Made by a program: the position numbers and the translations under genes. This document shows, in pieces, positions 6,129 to 8,859 of a DNA stretch of 8,859 nt. The notes below the pieces were generated by a model. The model was not told where the DNA came from and made no database searches. It worked only from the letters and a program-made list of their open reading frames with translations. The first letter of the stretch is position 1; each line of letters starts with the position of its first letter. Source of the DNA: Hyphomicrobiales bacterium (GTDB lineage: Bacteria; Pseudomonadota; Alphaproteobacteria; Rhizobiales; Rhizobiaceae); contig JAATGD010000302.1 in NCBI GenBank assembly GCA_015654965.1, positions 1 through 8,859 of the forward strand, read 5' to 3'.

Positions 6129-6137
6129 TTTTTGTTT
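6105..6137 (+). terminator. Probable Rho-independent terminator overlapping the DUF930 stop codon
   Basis: CCCCGGC at 6105-6111, loop AATT, then GCCG-A-GGG at 6116-6123 forms a seven-pair GC-rich stem with one bulged A. Five bases later comes TTTTTGTTT (6129-6137). The stem lies inside the last codons of the DUF930 gene and the T run begins right after its TGA. It would end the plus-strand unit before the converging cyd operon. The core CGGCAATTGCCG is a perfect palindrome. Confidence 0.55.
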
Positions 6138-6142
6138 CAACT

Positions 6143-6163
6143 TGTTTTCACGTTTAGAAAACA
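6143..6163. terminator. Weak AT-rich hairpin between converging genes
   Basis: TGTTTTC and GAAAACA are perfect inverted repeats of 7 bases around a 7-base loop, three bases beyond the cydX stop. The stem is weak, and no good T run follows it on the minus strand. It may help define the 3' end of the cyd message but is a poor terminator alone. Confidence 0.3.
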
Positions 6164-6165
6164 CA

Positions 6166-6321
6166 TTAATGATGTTTCTTGCCTTCACGAGCAAGCTCGA
6201 CGGTCGGGTCGGTGGCGAGACGCTTGCGCGCCCGGTCATCCATCAGCTCGTACCACATGGCGTTAAGTACCGCGAAAGCAGCCGCAAGCGGCAACCCAAG
6301 AAGCCAGGAAAAATACCACAT
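6166..6321 (-). CDS. cydX: Cytochrome bd oxidase small subunit CydX (CydX/CbdX family)
   Basis: A 51-residue membrane protein read directly from the sequence. It starts MWYFSWLLGLPLA, nearly the same as the MWYFAWILG start of E. coli CydX (37 residues), has one membrane helix at about 4-24, and then a charged cytoplasmic-type tail ending in GKKHH that is longer than in E. coli. CydX is the accessory subunit that stabilises the haem-bearing CydAB quinol oxidase in the inner membrane. It lies 17 bases after cydB on the same strand, with a purine-rich ribosome site (AGGAAAGAG) upstream. Its position as last gene of cydABX is the standard one, which together with the motif makes the call firm despite the small size. 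Confidence 0.92.
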   Translation of the reverse strand: MWYFSWLLGLPLAAAFAVLNAMWYELMDDRARKRLATDPTVELAREGKKHH

Positions 6322-6338
6322 TTCTCTTTCCTTTCAAT

Positions 6339-7493
6339 TTAATAGGCGTGGGTGTTCTCATCTTCGATCATGGTCTTCTCGACCTTGCCCCATAGGACCT
6401 TGTAGACCCATGACGTATAGGCAAGGATGAGCGGCAGGAAGATGAGTGTCACAACCAGCATGATGAACAATGTTGTATGGCTGGACGAGGAATCCCATAC
6501 CGTCAGGCTCGAACGGGGATCGACCGAGGATGGCAAGATGAAGGGAAACATCGAAACACCGACCGAGGAAATAATGCCGAAGATCGCAAGCTTACCATAG
6601 AGAAGCGGGGCAACTTCGCCGCTTCCACGAATGCTGGCGAAAACCGCAAGCGCGCCCAGAATGCCAAGCACCGGAGCTATCAGCAGCACGGGATGGCTGA
6701 CATAATTGGCAAACCATGCGCCATGGTCGAGTTCGACAACCTTGCGTAGCGGATTGGACGGTCCATCGGTGATAATGGCGCTGGTAATCCGGTAACCGGA
6801 AATCCAGAACCAGCTGATCACACCTGCAAGTCCGTAAAGAACAATCGTAGCGATAGCTGCAAGCGCGCCAAAACGCCGTGCCCGTGCCTGCACCTCGTCC
6901 GTGGTCTTGAGCGCAAGCCATGAAGCGCCATGCATGGCCAGCATCGCGACCGACAGCAAACCGCAAAGTAAGGCAAACGGATTGAGCAGGCCGAAGAACG
7001 AACCATCATAAAAAATCTGAAGATCGTTGTTCAGCCGGAACGGCACGCCCTGAAGCACATTGCCGACAGCCACGCCAAAGATCAGCGCCGGAACAAATCC
7101 GCCGATGAACAGCGCCCAGTCCCAGCCACTGCGCCACGCTTCGCTGTCGCGCTTGGAGCGGTATTTGAAGCCGACAGGCCGCAGGATGAGCGCAAACAGG
7201 ATGGTAAACATCGCCAGATAAAAGCCAGAGAAGGACACAGCATAAAGCGCTGGCCAAGCGGCGAAGATGGCGCCGCCGCCAAGGACAAGCCACACCTGAT
7301 TGCCTTCCCAGACCGGCCCGATCGTATTGATGACGACACGGCGCTCGATATCGGTCTTGCCGACAAACGGCAGCAGGATGCCCACACCCAGATCGAAGCC
7401 GTCCATGGCGGCAAAGCCGATCAGCAACACGCCCAGAAGCACCCACCAGATGATGCGCAGGGTTTCATAGTCCAACAAATCGCTGAGTATCAT
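6339..7493 (-). CDS. cydB: Cytochrome bd quinol oxidase subunit II
   Basis: A 384-residue inner-membrane protein, close in length to E. coli CydB (379), and alignable with it from memory along its whole length. Conserved stretches include MDGFDLGVG at 30-38, WEGNQVWLV at 62-70, AAWPALYAVSFSGFYLAM at 78-95, RPVGFKYRSK at 105-114, GNVLQGVPF at 144-152, NPFALL at 171-176, a MFPFILPSS stretch near 330, and an NTHAY end like the NTHSLY of E. coli. About eight to nine membrane helices are expected. CydB pairs with CydA to form the bd oxidase, which reduces oxygen with quinol electrons without pumping protons and is valued at low oxygen or under nitrosative stress. It starts 5 bases after cydA; its ribosome site (GGAG, 8 bases upstream) is inside the last codons and stop of cydA. 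No truncation is seen. Confidence 0.97.
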   Translation of the reverse strand: MILSDLLDYETLRIIWWVLLGVLLIGFAAMDGFDLGVGILLPFVGKTDIERRVVINTIGPVWEGNQVWLVLGGGAIFAAWPALYAVSFSGFYLAMFTILFALILRPVGFKYRSKRDSEAWRSGWDWALFIGGFVPALIFGVAVGNVLQGVPFRLNNDLQIFYDGSFFGLLNPFALLCGLLSVAMLAMHGASWLALKTTDEVQARARRFGALAAIATIVLYGLAGVISWFWISGYRITSAIITDGPSNPLRKVVELDHGAWFANYVSHPVLLIAPVLGILGALAVFASIRGSGEVAPLLYGKLAIFGIISSVGVSMFPFILPSSVDPRSSLTVWDSSSSHTTLFIMLVVTLIFLPLILAYTSWVYKVLWGKVEKTMIEDENTHAY

Positions 7494-7498
7494 GATCC

Positions 7499-8859
7499 TT
7501 ACTCCGCAGGTGCAATGCTGGCAGGCGCAAGCATGGCTTCAGGTTTGCTGTCCGGTGCCGGTCCATCCTTGATGGCGCGTAGCATCAGGCCCATTTCGAT
7601 AATGAACAGGACAGTGTAGATGGCGACAAAACCGGCAATCGTCAGCAGCACGGTCGAAGCGCCAAGGTTGGAGACGGCAACGGCGGTCGGTAGGATACCT
7701 TCGATGATCCATGGCTGGCGGCCAAATTCGGCAACCACCCAGCCCATTTCCGCAGCGATCCACGGAAGCGGAATGGCAAAGACCGCCACTTTCAGTAACC
7801 ATGGATAATGATCGAGCCTGCGGCGTGCCGAGAGCACGAAGAAGGTGCCATTGATAAGGATGAGCGCGAAGCCGATGCCGACCATGATACGGAAAGCCCA
7901 GAACAGTGGCAGGACGCCCGGAACCGTATCATTGGCGGCCTGGGTAATCTGCGCATCCGTTGCCTCACGCGGATCATCGACATAGCGCTTAAGAAGTAAC
8001 GCATAGCCCATCCACTGGCTGTTATCGGCAAAAGCCTCCTTCACATCCTGCGGCACTGTGCTGGTGTCACCAGAGGCGCGGATTTTCTGAAGCGCGTCAT
8101 AGGCGACAATGCCATTGCGGATATGGCCTTCGGCGTTCTTCACCAGATCTTCGATACCCTGAATGGGGGTTGTGAGCGAGCGCGTGCCGATCAGCCCCAT
8201 GACCCATGGAATATGCACGGCATAATGGGTTTCGCGGGCTTCCTGATCGGGAAAGCCGAAGGCTGTAAACGATGCAGGAGCCGGTTCGGTTTCCCACATG
8301 GCTTCAATGGCCGCAATCTTCATCTTCTGGTGTTCATTGGCGAGATAGCCGCTTTCATCGCCCAGTACGACGACTGACAATGATGCGGCAAGACCAAAGG
8401 AGGCTGCAACCGTCATCGAACGCTTTGCAAGCTCGACCGAACGGCCCTTGAGCAGATACCATGCGGAAATACCCAGTACGAACATGGCGGCGGTCGCATA
8501 ACCGGCCGATACCGTGTGCACGAACTTGGCCTGCGCCACCGGGTTCATGAGGACTGCAAAGAAATCGGTGATTTCCATGCGCATGGTTTCAGGATTGAAG
8601 GCCGAGCCGACCGGATTTTGCATCCAGCCATTGGCAATCAGAATCCACAGCGCCGAAAAATTGGAGCCTGCGGCAACGGCATAGGTCGCCATCAAATGCC
8701 CTATTTTCGACAGCTTGTCCCAGCCGAAGAAGAACAACCCGACAAAGGTGGCTTCCAGAAAGAAGGCCATCATGCCTTCGATGGCCAGGGGCGCGCCGAA
8801 AATATCGCCGACATAATGGCTGTAATAGCTCCAGTTCATGCCGAACTGGAATTCCATCA
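7499..8859 (-). CDS. cydA: Cytochrome bd quinol oxidase subunit I, lacking its N-terminus at the window edge
   Basis: The C-terminal 452 residues plus part of a codon are present; alignment from memory with E. coli CydA (522 residues) places the first visible Met at about residue 73, so the true start and the b595-ligand His19 lie outside. Using local numbering from MEFQFG: Glu27 and Glu35 correspond to E. coli Glu99 and Glu107 of the proton path; His114 (KFVHTV) to His186 and Met325 (FRIMVG) to Met393, the haem b558 ligands; Lys180 and Glu185 (KIAAIE) to the quinol-binding Lys252 and Glu257; and Glu377 and Arg380 (AEFGRQPW) to Glu445 and Arg448. All are kept, so the enzyme should be active. 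The loop between GDESGY and the next helix has the length of the long Q-loop type. Expected total is about 525 residues. The operon promoter is outside the window. Confidence 0.97.
   Translation of the reverse strand, partial: MEFQFGMNWSYYSHYVGDIFGAPLAIEGMMAFFLEATFVGLFFFGWDKLSKIGHLMATYAVAAGSNFSALWILIANGWMQNPVGSAFNPETMRMEITDFFAVLMNPVAQAKFVHTVSAGYATAAMFVLGISAWYLLKGRSVELAKRSMTVAASFGLAASLSVVVLGDESGYLANEHQKMKIAAIEAMWETEPAPASFTAFGFPDQEARETHYAVHIPWVMGLIGTRSLTTPIQGIEDLVKNAEGHIRNGIVAYDALQKIRASGDTSTVPQDVKEAFADNSQWMGYALLLKRYVDDPREATDAQITQAANDTVPGVLPLFWAFRIMVGIGFALILINGTFFVLSARRRLDHYPWLLKVAVFAIPLPWIAAEMGWVVAEFGRQPWIIEGILPTAVAVSNLGASTVLLTIAGFVAIYTVLFIIEMGLMLRAIKDGPAPDSKPEAMLAPASIAPAE

Noticed and set aside
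8855..8857. The ATG at the right edge as the cydA start
   Set aside because: MEFQFG matches an internal stretch near residue 73 of E. coli CydA, and the frame runs open off the edge, so this is an internal Met and the gene is cut.
1..8859. Mobile elements, CRISPR arrays, tRNA or rRNA genes, phage or toxin-antitoxin genes
   Set aside because: No transposase-like protein, regularly spaced repeats, tRNA-like cloverleaf or similar pattern was seen in reading the window; genes are tightly packed and intact.

Overview
The window looks like an ordinary, intact stretch of an alphaproteobacterial chromosome, most likely a Brucella/Ochrobactrum-type member of the Hyphomicrobiales. This placement rests on the moderately high GC coding style, the DUF930 protein (a family known mainly from this order), and the gene content. 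It was judged by eye without a database search. No RNA gene, CRISPR array, insertion sequence or phage-like element was seen, and no gene is visibly frameshifted.

Layout. Positions 1-3429 hold a minus-strand sugar-import operon, transcribed right to left: a periplasmic binding protein, two ABC permeases, and the start of a Gfo/Idh/MocA oxidoreductase cut by the left edge. A 240-base divergent control region (3430-3669) separates it from a plus-strand set: an N-acetylglucosamine-type sugar kinase (BadF/BadG fold), a GntR/HutC regulator resembling NagR, and a TonB-like DUF930 envelope protein. These run to 6128 and end at a probable terminator. From 6166 to the right edge lies the minus-strand cytochrome bd oxidase operon cydA-cydB-cydX. 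CydA lacks about 72 N-terminal residues to the window edge, and cydX is a 51-codon gene that is easily missed.

Working together. The importer, oxidoreductase, kinase and regulator probably form one amino-sugar (or amino-sugar glycoside) uptake module. The sugar enters by the ABC importer, is phosphorylated inside the cell, and the phosphosugar may relieve repression by the GntR protein at the shared divergent promoter. No ABC ATPase, deacetylase (NagA) or deaminase (NagB) is in view, so the module must continue beyond the left edge or lie elsewhere. The cyd operon is a separate unit for high-affinity, low-oxygen respiration.

I found no clear sign of an undescribed multi-gene system. The points most worth a second look are the TonB-like DUF930 protein, the candidate operator in the divergent region, the hairpin between the binding-protein gene and the first permease gene, and the possible oxidative step in amino-sugar glycoside use.
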